From assembly GCA_905250125.1 (NCBI GenBank), contig CAJNOL010000344.1, positions 64,924 through 128,923 of the forward strand: a DNA stretch of 64,000 nucleotides, in the 5' to 3' direction. The notes under the pieces were generated by a model. It was not told where the DNA came from, searched no databases, and saw only the letters and a program-made list of their open reading frames with translations. Position 1 is the stretch's first letter, and every line of letters begins with the position of its first letter. This DNA comes from Rotaria sordida. Its lineage: Eukaryota > Rotifera > Eurotatoria > Philodinida > Philodinidae. Positions 48,831 through 61,058 of this stretch are shown piece by piece. The position numbers and the translations under genes are program-made.

Positions 48831-50809
48831 AATACATAAAGTATGCAGTTAAATGTATTACCTCTATCATATCAATAGGCCTTGAACTATGAAATAGCTT
48901 AGAATTTATGTCTTTTGTAATATTCTTCAGTATTGTCAAATTAATATACAATAGCTCCATCACTTTCGCTTCTTTTTTGTGTGTTATGAACTGTTTTCTT
49001 GTGAAATATGATTTAAAAGGAGTGTTAAAGTATAGGAATAAAAATTTAGACTTCTCTTTCTCCACTCCGCGGAAGGTGACAACCGCTAGTCAGAGACTAT
49101 TACAGATATCTTAGCAACACTTCTTCTTCCTTCTCCATATCACAGACTAGAGAACTCAATCGACTGAGATTTTAATAAAAAACAAAAATTTTCAAAAGAT
49201 ATTGTGTTTTTCAACTCAATTTTCGTTTTTTTGAAAATCCCATGTAATTCTTCCATTAGCTAAAATAGTTCTGCAATGAACAATAAAAGATAATATTATC
49301 ATCACCCTGAAAAACTTTCTTTATATTCAACAAAATGTTTTTGTTTAGCTCTCCTAGTTCATCACTAATTACAACATCATAATCAATTACTTTTTCTAAT
49401 TCTAATTCTATTCCTAACTGAACCTTCTTAATCATCAATATCTGTTAACACTTTTTGCAAGTACTAGTATTAGTTCATCATCATATACAAAGTAGTATAC
49501 ATCTGTATGGATCGAATTTGTTTTGAAATAAGTGTCATCGACATATGTTGTTATTAAAAATGAAAAAACAAACATAACTTTATCTTGAAAAGATTTTTGA
49601 TTTTACAACTAAAAATTAAAAAAAATACTGTCAAATTCGAGAGAATTGAAGGTTTTGCAAATTATCAAAAACATTTTACCGAACATTTGCTTATACATCA
49701 ATTACTTTACTCAAAATATGTTTGCTCAGTCATATGTTAATAATTTATTCAATACAATTAGATGAGTGATCTGTGGATAAGCCATATATTCCAAGAGAAA
49801 AAAAAATCACGAATCGATTTTCTTCATTTCGATCCGGTCCATTGAGACCTTTGTCACAGACTATGACAGATGTTGTTGATCTAAGAGCACAAATTAGCAT
49901 TTCCTCGTAATATAAGAACTGCTTCCTTATTGTACTGAATGTGTTGCATCCTTGAAAATTATGTTGAAAATAAATATTTTATATGACGAAAATTCAAAAG
50001 AAAAAATAACAACTTACACTAACAATAATTTCTACCGTGTAAAATATGACTCAAGAAGAAGATGAAAAAGTTTTTTAAGATTATCAAATCTGTTTATGTG
50101 ATAATCAAAAGTAGTCACGTTCCGTGTCAATAAAATCATAATGACAATAAGAGAATATTGAAATATTTTTCCATTAAAAAAATAGACTTTCATAATTGCT
50201 ATTTATAATTAGGTAATTTTACTCAAAAATATTTGTTCAGGATTAATTTTTCTTTTATAAGCGATAAAAATAGAATACTACAATTTCCATCAGATCAATC
50301 GCCACACAAAAAGTACAAATTAAAAGTTTTTAGAGATATTAGAAATGTCAGAAATTTTAAAGCTTTCGTGGGTGTGCAATGTGAGTGTGACTGTTCCTAC
50401 GTATACAGATGTGGACATGGAGAACACTAACACTAAACACTCATATTGAGATCCACATCCTCATACCCTTCTCTATGTTGTCTCTAATATGAACTATCCA
50501 ACAATAACAATAACCAAGTAAACAAGTATAGATGTAGTATTAACAGAAGACAAGAAAATACTTAAGAAAGCGAGCAAATAGAAATAATCGAATGAGGTCT
50601 AAGTAATATACCCGTAACAGATCAGAATATTGAACTGATACGAAAAAACAAAAGTATAAGAATTTAGATTAGATTTGCAGAAAATACACATTATATCAAT
50701 TTAGGGTGATTTATTTGTTGAAGATCACCAAAAAAAAAAGAAATAGATATAAATAGATGAAAATACAAGTCCTCTTTCAATTGCTTGATCATCTATAGGA
50801 ATAATCAAT
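48831..50809. other. intergenic, no gene recognised
   Basis: AT-rich stretch with short frames lacking domains (48908-49114, 49438-49256, 50233-50430). The end next to 50810 is presumably the 3' UTR of the CAP-domain gene. Confidence 0.4.
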
Positions 50810-51540
50810 TCAGCAATTGCCTTGTTGACGAACGTTTTCTTGATATTGACCTTGATAATTGCCTGGAGGTAAATATTGAGCAACAATGTAGACAGACTGG
50901 CCTCCATTAGTATAAGCAACACCTACACCAAGTCTTTTTGTATTTCTCCATACAAGTTGTGTAAAATGACCTGTAGACATTGAGAAGCCTCCATTATTGA
51001 AATCGTAGTCTTTAATTTCCTGATACCAAGCAATGGGTGCATTATATCCTACAATGTTAGAATAAACTTATATAATAAATATAACTGATGATTTCAAGAT
51101 GACTTACCATTAATTTGCATACCACTTGCCCAGTACAAATTTTCACCGACACCTTGAGTTCCACTATGCTGAAATTGATTTGTGTCAGCAAGTTTTTGAG
51201 CAAATCTTTGAGCCGACCTATTAAGTTCATCATCAAGTGTAAGAGGTTGAGCACAGTAATAAGAACGATAGAAATTATGTGCATATAACATTTCATTTTG
51301 AAATTGACGTTGTTGTGAGGTGAAATCTTCGCGTTTGTTCAAGTGTCGAGGAAAATCTCCATTATCTCGACGAAACATATCGATTGATTGTAACAATTCA
51401 TTCACGAGAGAATCATTATGACGAACTTTTGTATTCAACTTTAAATCATTTTCGTGATCAACTTGTTTCAATGGTATACCATTCGTAAACATAAATGTTA
51501 AGAAAATGATGAAGAATCCAATAAAGATATGTTTGTGCAT
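50810..51540 (-). CDS. secreted CAP/SCP-domain protein
   Basis: Two exons, 51540-51108 and 51048-50810, with a 59 bp intron; 223 aa. Residues 1-21 are a signal peptide (long hydrophobic FFIIFLTFMF core, cut after Asn-Gly). A variable linker leads to a CAP domain of the CRISP/antigen-5/PR-1 superfamily: AHNFYRS (His88), GVGENLYW (130-137, Glu133) and GHFTQLVW (171-178, His172) make up the conserved cavity. The late-strand block VYIVAQYLPPGNYQGQ matches the CAP4-like C-C/N-Y.P.GN consensus of the single-domain GAPR-1 type. Only one Cys follows the last block. Likely extracellular, with lipid-binding or defence-related roles suggested by the family but not shown here. The gene stands alone between repeats. 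Confidence 0.93.
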
Positions 51541-54500
51541 GATTGTTTATCGTCGATTGAGTTATGTATATAATATTTCTTACTCAACGTTATCTGTTTA
51601 TTTGATTGAATAATGTTAATTTAAAATAAATCTACAGCAATGCAACGATAATATTTATATATAGTCGAGCACCATGGTTGAGGAATAATCCAGATATATT
51701 AACAACAATGTATCATATCAATAATGTATACATACTAATTTTCCCATCTGATAAATGCTCTCTCAATGATGTAATTCACATTTTTTCCCTTTTGTTAAGT
51801 TGTAAACAATAATGACGTTTGGTTGACTTATTAATGAATGTGCACGACACTCTTCGATTTTCCCTTTCAAATGTGCCTAATCGATGAAATACATCTATCT
51901 TACCTTGCTACTATCTGTTCTTTATGCGAGTGATTCATATTTCAATTGTCAGATTTTAAAAAAAAAATACCCACCATCATTTTGTAAATAATTTGTGATT
52001 GTTTATAGTTATCGAGCTCGAGTTTTCGTCATTGAAGAGAGCAAATATGGAACCATCGAATTATATAGAATTCATAAGATTTGAAGATTTTTATGATTGT
52101 TTTCAAATCAATATATTTTTCTTCATCTATTTTCATGATTGTTTTTTGATAGTAATTCGATCGCAAATTATACGAAATTATTGTCCCAAAAGCTTTATAT
52201 TTCTGATAAAATGTCAAGATCTTTCTATAGTTTAATTAAACTAATACTTGTAAGAGATATTTTTTTGAAATTGCGAAAAATTTCTTGAAAATAAAAGACT
52301 TTTATGGCTACAATTCTGTATAATTTGAGCTCAGATTGCTATAAAAACTCATGTAAATAGACAACAAAATATATATTCGATTAAAAACAATCCTCAAAAA
52401 TCTTCTTTGAATCTGATGAATTCTATATAGTTTGATGGTCTTATGTTTGCTCTTTTCAATAATGAAAACTCGAGTGCGATAACTATAAACGGTCGAGAGT
52501 TAACTCTCATATCACCATCAATGACATATTAATCTGTTTTCTACGCGGGTCCGTATTCTCTAAAAAAACCGTCTTCTAGAAAACTCGAATTGGCTCAGAA
52601 ACTCATTCGAAAATCTTTAGAGATTCGCAAGAGGGTTTCCGAACACATGCAGCATTTCCGAAAATACCTTCTTGATTTTCGAGGGCTCGAAAACTCTCTG
52701 GTTTCATAAAATACCGATTTCGACATCCTTAACTTATTTTTGAATATCGTTTTTTTTATATCAGAAATCCAATCGTATTTTCGGATATCATTAGAGTATT
52801 ATAGGAAACTAATATTGCAACGAAAGATGAATTGGTATTTGGATGGATATGCAAGGATACCGTTGTGGTTTTCGAAGAACATGAGTATGAAAAAAGTACA
52901 CTAGAAAACTGAAATCGGTGTCCAACTTCGCTTTGACATTGTGGAAATTTGTGGAAATTCTAAAAATCTTCACAATGTTTTACATATGCACCATATTTGG
53001 TGTCTAAAAACGTCTTCGACGTACAACATTTCAGATTTTCGAATTTTCGATTTCGATCTTTGACTTCGCTCAGTTTTAGACATTTTTAGTTCACTAGAAA
53101 CTGATCTCATAGTTAGTTTAAGTTGTTTGATTTCGCATAAATTTTCCAATCGACATTTTTTTCCAAGCTGAAGTCATATCATACTTTCGCAATAGTCTTA
53201 TATTATCTTTTTATTCTTGGATATATGAAGGAAAATATATATGATGTGAACAGTTTACAAACGAATAATTGTTATTAGAGTAAAATTGATGTATTTTCTT
53301 TCTTGGTTTCATTAAATTTCAATACAATAAAGATTAGATATAATAATTACTAATTTTAACTATAAGTTATAGCAAAAACTTCAACAAAACGTCTGCTTTC
53401 AGATTATCATTATAACTAGTTTACTTCTAAAGAGTAACAAGACAAAAGATTATTAAATCAGATAAATAACTTCATCTTGAGCGAAGATGTTGATAGATTA
53501 TCGTCATTCATATAGAATCTAAGCAATATGTTTGCATACAGTTCTGAAAAGAGTGAAGAATCCTCATTCTAGAATCGTCTTCGTCTTCTCAATTTTTCAT
53601 TACTTTTCTTGTGGAATCGAATGAAAATGAAAGATTAAATTCTCAACAAGAATGTGCCTCTCCTTTAATTATTTTTCTATCAAAAAAAAAAAAAAACCTT
53701 CAAATCTTTTTCTTCTACTTCGTTTTCTATACATTTTTCATTAGCAACAACGGTTCTTTCTTACACGTGGCTTCAAAATATCATGGCATTCAAGTCATAC
53801 GTTTTCTATTTCTCCAAAACTTTTAACTCTCTCGATGAATATTCTGTCTATCTGTTTTTTCCCATAAACCACTGATCATATAAGTGAGGAAAACCATTTG
53901 AAAACATTCTTTTTCATTCAGAATTGTTCATCATCATCATCATTCATTCATATCATATCAGTAGAATATAGAAGCTGAAGAAAAGACGACAGCAATAAAG
54001 TTTCTAGTGACAACTCTTCTTCGGAATGCAGAGATAGACACTTCGAGTTAGATATATTACCTTGCAAAAAAAATTTCTTACACTTCAGCTAAATTCAACC
54101 AAACATTGATGTCATCAGACATATTTCCCGTATTATCAATAAATTCCAAATATGAAATGACAAAACTAATACCTTTGATTTATTTCAAGGTTGCAATCGA
54201 GAGAAGAGTACTCTCAACCTAGAATCATCAAATACAAATTTACTGATTTCTCTAGTTTCTTCTTGGACTCATTATCGAATGAACAACTTCTCATCTCCAG
54301 TTCGATATTTTACAATTATTATTTTGTTTCTTGATATTAAGCTTATCAGTATCATGAGTATATTTGAAGATGTTGGTAAACTTTGATGTATTAAATGCAT
54401 TGATATCTCTAGAGTCGTTTCAGGTTTGAAGGAGTATTCAGTGAGGTGTAGGTTCAGGGAGGACTAGTAGTACCGTTTATGTGGTATTACATAAAGATCC

Positions 54501-54590
54501 ATAGAAACGATATATCGAAAATCCTTTTAGGGTTTCTTAGGGCACTTTTTTTTATTGCCTGTAATAGATTATAAAACTATCTATCACTCT
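51541..54590. other. 3 kb gene desert
   Basis: Upstream of the CAP gene. No open frame with a recognisable domain, no RNA gene. A TATATA stretch near 51655 lies about 110 bp upstream of the CAP ATG and could be promoter-related. Parts such as 52500-53110 look like degraded repeats, but I could not pair them with another copy. Confidence 0.4.
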
Positions 54591-54599
54591 CTTAACTAT

Positions 54600-56253
54600 T
54601 AGCCTGATCGAGCACTATCGAACAATTCAGCAATGAATTTGAGATCAACTGAATGAGCTGAATTTGTTCGACTCAGCTACTATATGCACTGATCATTTTG
54701 AATTGAATATTTGGCACGATGTTATGAAAGAAATGCCATTGTTTCACACGACCGTTTGTGAATTCTATGACCCAGCGAACTTTAGTAATCAATCATGTAC
54801 TGACTATGATTCTTTAGTAGAAATAAAGGCACCTTTGTGTCGTGACCAAATTTCTGTAAGTCTATTAAACAATCATGAAAACTGCAGTCAACGGTGACTA
54901 CATCTTCTAATTTCATCCAGTTCTGAAATCCTTGGACATTGTTATATAATAATTTTCGTTGGAACCTCTGAATCTTTATTCTTTCCATCTTCAAAGAATA
55001 GGCCCAAGGCCGCTATTATGTAGCCATCAGAAGAGTCTATCATCATCGGCTTAACAAGCAGCTCTTCTTTATAAAGATTATATGTCCGTCTTTGCAGTAT
55101 ATTATTGTGACTCTTTTCAATATAGACATACGTTCCATCTAATATAATTATAGATTTGGTCGGTTCGTCATCCCCCAATAACTGTTGAGCTAGTGGCCAC
55201 TTGTGTTTTTGTATTACATTCGTTCTCGTTGTATTCCCAAAGCTTAAATGTTTGAGTACAAAGTACTGTGTCAACGCAGAATAAGTACTGTCTAAGATTC
55301 TACTAACTTGCATTTTCTCTTCTAATCTGAAGAGTGTGCATAAAGCTTGATGACTTAAACTTAACCGAAGTTTAATTAATAGAATGGCACTTGTTATCCT
55401 AGGTGTCTTAATATCCCTATGCCGTAAACTAGATGATGGTATATGAGAACATAAATTGTTAAATTGATCTCAAGTTAGGTCTTTTAATACATGATAATTG
55501 TTGTCATTCATTGTTTCTTCATGATCGTCGAGGTTCAATGGCGATCGTTGTTTTATATCATTTATCTTTTCATCTTTATTTCGTATTTACTCTTTTAGCT
55601 ATCCGAAAAGTTTAATCAATTCATCACGAATGATTTTTACCTGATTTAATTTTTCTCCTTTGATTATTTTCATACCTTTTCGGCTTAATTTTTCATCAAT
55701 TAAATGACTAGTGCAACATCTGCTACCATCCGGTATGTAAATATGATGCTCAAGTAAACAGTTGATACATAATTCGTTATCAACTTTGGTGAAACGTTTT
55801 TTTATACGTGAAATAAATCCCACACACTGAGCATTTGTAACACGATTTAGTCAGCGTAAAAAATGATAATGAAACATAATCAACAGCATTAAATGTAGTT
55901 GGTGAAGTAGCAATAGCAACAGCTGAACTGCATTGAGTTCCGGTGGTAGTGATGTTGCTTCCTGATGAATCTATTATTAGATCAGTTTGAATTATGTTAT
56001 CCATTTTTTGTATATCTATATCTGCGATTAATTCATCTTCGCTTTGCGAGTTGCTGTTTGATGAAGCAGTCTTCTTCTTAGTATATAATTTCATAAAACA
56101 TGAGTAGTGCAGTTGTAATTGTAATTGCAACAGCTTATTTTCGATCACGTATTGTAATAATTCTTCATAGTTTTCTAGATTTCGATGTATTTCGTCTTCA
56201 CGAAAAGCTTTGTCACATAGGTGACAAGTACGTTTCGCACTTGTTTCAGCCAT
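54600..56253 (-). pseudogene. decayed PIF/Harbinger-like (DDE_Tnp_4-type) transposase
   Basis: Minus-strand pieces in order: 56253-55780, opening at an ATG with a Cys/His zinc-binding motif (CHLCDKAF, later HYSCF); 55823-55599, with NELCINCLLEH; a linker with one in-frame TGA (about 55465); then an HTH (LSLSHQALCTLF, VSRILDSTYSAL). The catalytic region follows: IIILDGTYVYIEK (first Asp), RRTYNLYKEELLVKPMMI, and after a frameshift near 54950 VVTVDCSFHDCL (second Asp) and RWVIEFTNGRVKQW (acidic third residue, about 54770-54730). The D-D-E arrangement and the 'R.W..E..NGR.K.W' block fit DDE_Tnp_4 transposases. At least one stop and two frameshifts make it inactive. It is one of the youngest-looking elements in the window. 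Confidence 0.75.
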
Positions 56254-56309
56254 TATGAATGATATCAGAGTAAATCAATTGAAAATTTTCATACTAAATG
56301 TGGGAAAAT

Positions 56310-57590
56310 AGTCTCACTAATGCGGGCACCTCGCTAAGTGTTAATCGCGGATTCGAAGAAAAAGCATACTAGTCGATGGAACTCGATGAGTTGACTACCA
56401 TGGTAATAGACCTTTTTCCCCATAGGACTTTCTTATAGAATTTTCAGGTCATATTACCCTCCAACGAAGCATAACATATAGGTGTCAAAGGTACAGATTC
56501 GTATGTAGATACCGCATCCATTCTTCCCACGATGTGCATATTAGATTGCCTATTTTGTTCTACATTGGGTATTTGTTTTTCATGTGTTCTAAGTATTAGT
56601 ATAGGTGATAAGGGCAGATCTTTCTCTTCATGAACTGTTTGACCACTAAATGTATTCTTCTCAGTGTATAATTGCACATAGAGAGAGAAAAAATACCCAC
56701 AATCAATTCGATATTATCATTCTCTCTCTCTTGCTCTGTCGTCGTACAATGTTCATTTAGGAAGAAACTGAACAACGTGTAAAACTAACATGATTGTTAT
56801 AGTGCGACTCACTTATGTTGAACATTTCTTTCTTTTCTCTATCGTACAGATGACCTACATACATATATAGGGTGCCTGGAAAATCACTAGAGATAAAAAA
56901 ATTTGAATATCTCAACGATGTTTGGACCAAATGGGTTGATTTTTTACCACTGATGGAGGAGTGTTCCTAGTCCATATTCATAAGAATAACGTAGACAAAA
57001 AGTGTTTCGAAGTATCATTATTGACTTCGATAAAGAAATGTCCTTCTAGGCGAATTTCTGAAAAAATCCCATTTACAATGTGTTTTAAAAGTTATTATAA
57101 AGAGCAAATTTGAATAAGTTCAGTATATTCTAGCCAAAATAGTCTAATTTTTTTTTAAATATAGAGGTATATTGCCGGTTCAATTCGTGTCAAGTGAAAT
57201 AAGACGTTTTACAGCTTAAAGTTGTCGTATACAAATAGTGTTTTTCGAAAGCCGTAAGAGGACAATTTCGTTTTATTGATTTCAAAAGTGATACTTCGAA
57301 ACAGTTTTTATCCACGTTATTCTTATGAATATGGACTAGGAACACCACTCTATGAGTGGTATAAAAATTAACTCATTTGGTCCAAACATCGTTGAGATAT
57401 TCAAATTTTTCTATCTCTAGTGGCTTTCCGGACACCCTATATATGATCTAAAAATTCTATAAGAAAGTCCTATGGGGAAAAACGTCTGTTACCACTATGA
57501 CCAGCTCGTCGGGCTCTATCAAGTGGTGTACCTTTTCTTCGAATCCGCGATCAACACTTGACGAGGTTCTCTCGTAAAAGTTTTGGGTTT
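56310..57590. mobile_element. inverted-repeat element next to the transposase, with a nested element
   Basis: Outer arms of about 145 bp: 56310-56455 and 57435-57588 are inverted copies, sharing CGCGGATTCGAAGAAAA, TTTTTCCCCATAGGACTTTC and TATAGAATTTT. The left arm lies about 60 bp upstream of the transposase ATG, so the arms may be its terminal repeats, or those of a derived non-autonomous copy. The space between contains a second palindrome (56868-57445). A minus frame at 56677-56444 has no recognised domain. Confidence 0.75.
56868..57445. mobile_element. nested palindromic MITE with GGGTG ends
   Basis: The left end reads TATAGGGTGCCTGGAAAATC, and the right end is its near inverse (GGCTTTCCGGACACCCTATA). 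Pairing continues for about 190 bp on each side (AGAGATA..., AATATCTCAACGATGTTTGG, then CTAGTCCATATTCATAAGAA with partners near 57390, 57375 and 57330). Ends flanked by TATATA suggest a TA-type target duplication, as in Tc1/mariner-derived MITEs. No open frame. Confidence 0.8.
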
Positions 57591-58194
57591 AATTTGTGAT
57601 GAGTGCAAAAATATAATGTTTTAACTGGTTAATTCATATTTTGATAGATTAATCGGGATGAAACTTGTGAAATATGTTGCTTTACTATAGTAGTGTAACG
57701 GACTATTTCTTGATTGAGAAGTGGAATGCTATATTTGTACGTGAATGTTATTCAGGCTCAACCGCGTCTGACCTCTACATTCCATTTAATAGCTATTTAG
57801 CAGTCAGTTTCGACCTGCACCCTACAGGCCTCATCAGTAGAATTTTAGTATTCAAGTTTACTTCAGCGATCAGAATTTTTATTAGATATAGATAAATGCA
57901 CTCAAATGAACCAAAATCATGTCAATTCAAAGCCAGAGAATGTATTTCAGTTTCTTGAACACCATCACTACTTGCAAAGTCTGACTTTATGTCAGTATTT
58001 CTTGCGTTTGATCATGTTCTTCATTTTTTTTTCTCAGTTTTCAAGTCATATTCCGAATAAGCATGAGAAACTGTATCGATCTATCTATATCACTCATTAG
58101 TTAGAGATTTTATCACCGTGTAGTATAAGGTCAAGTTATTCCAAAATCTTGATTTTCTTTAATGTTCCTTTTGGGTGTTTCATACTGAAACTAT
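57591..58194. other. intergenic, no gene recognised
   Basis: Short stretch between repeats. Open frames 57674-57895 and 57906-58100 have no domain. Confidence 0.4.
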
Positions 58195-59173
58195 CCAATA
58201 TTCGACTACAAACAGCGTTTTTAACATGCTTCTGATTGGAAAGACGAATTGGAACACAGATGATTGTACTTTAGGCTTTTCAATAACATTATTAGAATCC
58301 GTGACGATAACAATTGGATATAGTATTCTATCAGCATCCTACAGTAAATTAGGCTTTTCTTCACGAGAGCTCCATATTTTTCAAATTTCAACCAGAAGTT
58401 TATAATCAACATCAAATTCTGCATCTGTTGATGTGTGAATCAAAACAAATTAGAAAAAAAATAATTTTTTAATGATCCTGGAGTCTCTTACAGGTGCGAA
58501 ACTATAGGTAAAAATTGAAAGTTGGTTCCTGACAGAAAAAAAACATCTCATTTTTATTCAGAATTTCACCATGATTCAGAATATGTGATTCTTTTTCAAA
58601 AGTATTTTGGACAAAACAATAGCCTTATCGATACTTCTACTTTACAACGCTTAAAAGTAGTACAAAAATTTTCCCGATAAATATGTTTAATAATTTCATA
58701 TGCATCACATAGTAGCTATCTTACAACAATAAATTGAAAACAATTCAATTTTACAATAATGAATGCGAAAATGAAAGTCTTGTCTCAAAATTTAGAAGCA
58801 TCTTTGCATTTAAAATTTTTCAGAAGGGCTTTATTATTTTTTATATATTATGTATAGTTCACTGTGTACTTATGTCTGTCACTGTCACTCAAAACGGAAA
58901 TAACACAGAAAATGAAAACAGCACAACAAATTGAGAAACAACTAACGATGTCTAGAAGGAAAAGCTATATCAAACATCAAAGAGCTACTGTTGACCAAGA
59001 CGATGATAACCGATGTGAAATATTAGAACTGCTGAAGAGAGTACAGCCAATAGAAGATGGTAGAATTGATACAAAGCGTTACGAACACAGCAGGGTTAAG
59101 AGGCAGTCGCCTCTATTTTGGCGTGAAAATTGTCTTGACATATATATACGTCAATAACAGTTAAAGCGTTAAT
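58195..59173 (+). repeat. dispersed repeat copy, longer partner of 44.4-44.9 kb
   Basis: 58195-58640 matches the reverse complement of 44500-44945 at roughly three bases in four by eye, and 59157-59173 matches its outer edge. The extra 500 bp (58650-59150) holds a + frame (58864-59157) with a basic segment (MSRRKSYIKHQR...) of unknown origin. The conserved coding-like stretch on the minus strand (AEFDVDYKLLVEI, a stop, then EKPKVQS, FQFVFPIRSML) is broken in both copies. Likely a decayed transposon family of unknown type. Confidence 0.6.
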
Positions 59174-61058
59174 CAGAATATTCCATTGGTCCTTCATCCA
59201 GATTATTTTTGATATATGAATAATTTATCTGTATAAATTAATATGTGATGCAAAAATCTTTGAAAAAATCCCAAACTCTGTTATACTATATTGCCAATTT
59301 CTCAATCGATCAATTTTTTTGTGTTAAAAGAAACAATGTCTGAACTATACATTTTCTACTAGATATATGCTTTGAAGCGAAACTGACAAAAAGGAAAAGC
59401 CCAGAAGGAAAAATTTCGAAAAAAGTTCTTGTAATGTTTTTCCTACTTAAAAAGTCCGTATTTCTGAATTATTTTGAACTGCATGATGAATTAAGTTAGA
59501 ATAAAAATACAGCAAAATATCAGCATCGACAAAATTCTTTAGAACTGTTCTTGAGTCTTTAATCAAAAACTTTTGAAAAATTCAATTTTTGTAAAATACA
59601 GTCTTTTCCAACAAAATATCAATTTGCAAGAACATCAGCCATCATCTTCAGAAATTATGCATAAATTAAATTCTTTTTGCGTTATTTATTCGAAATATTT
59701 CAGATCATAGAAACTTAGTAGAGAAAATAATTTAAAAAGAATTTTTTTATCGCTGCAAAACGATTAACATATTCAGTCTTTTTTAGAAAAAGCTATATTT
59801 TTGTATAAAAATCAAGAGTAAATTTTACTTTCAATACATCATTGAAAAGAGCACACACTACATACTACAAAAATCAGCATTAAACGTATTTTTTTATTTT
59901 CCTTCTGATATAAAAAATTAATAAAGAATAAAAAATACTGTTGTTCAATAATCGAGTTACAAGAACTTTTTTGAAGTTGTTTAGTTTCATGTTTTTCCTC
60001 CTCGTCAGGTTCGTTCTAGAAAAATATGTCTCATACAAAACGTATAGTTCAGACATTTTTCTTTCGAGAAAAATTTGATTGGTTCAGAACCCAGCAATAT
60101 GGTATAACAGAATTTTGATATTGTTTCAAAGACTTATGCGTCGCATATTAATTGATTTTCTTTATCTATATTGTTGCATATCTAGAAAACAAAACTTTCT
60201 AGAAGTTCGTCTCTTTTATATAAATATATATATCATCTAAAACATTTTCTAATTACAATTAGATATTGGCAAGATGGTCCTAGGAACCAGAATTACTAGC
60301 AGGTCAAAGTAGATAGATTGATATTCTTGATTTTACGAATACATATAGTTCACGAGAAAAATGTTGGAAACAAACCATACTTATAATAACAGGCAAGGAT
60401 ATTTACATTTGACAATTAATTCTCGCAATAACACGAGTGCAATGTTTACCATTGAATTGTTTTGGGCCTAAACAAGTTTTCCTGTCAGTCAATGTAAGTC
60501 TTCAACATTTGTTTTTCATTAGGAACGATATTTTTTACGATTGTGCAAAGCATATGTCAAATGTCATATTCTAATGACTCATATATTCTAAATAAATATG
60601 AGACAACATGACTCCGTTCCATGAGCCCAAAACAAAAACAACCCGGTTCCACTTATGTCTAATTACAATGCATAATTTCACTTGTCATCATGACTTATAT
60701 GTTTTCCATATATAGTACAACGAATAGAAAAATAATTTTATTAACATCATTTTTTATATCCTGACTCATGTCCTTGTATTAACTGAATTTCCAAGAAATA
60801 GATGTTAATCAGTACAAAAAAAAACATTTGGCTAGCATATGCATACTAGAAAGAGATATTTTCTCGAAAAAAATCCTTCATCATATTGAAGACATTTCAT
60901 TTAATTAGCTAAATTAATGTTACGGTAATTTATTTAAAAGCGAAGTTTCGATCGTTTTTAATATAAATACTAAGACAAAAGAAACCTAACTGGAAGAATA
61001 GATTCGACAAAAATTCAATGTAAGAAAATTAAAGTTGTTCATTATGACTATTCTATTA
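59174..61058. other. intergenic, no gene recognised
   Basis: 1.9 kb of AT-rich sequence without a usable frame, RNA gene or clear inverted repeat. The end next to 61059 is presumably the 3' UTR of the WrbA-like gene. Confidence 0.4.

Noticed and set aside
50233..50430. Frame with a Cys cluster near its end
   Set aside because: Cys spacing fits no domain I know and there is no coding context on either side.
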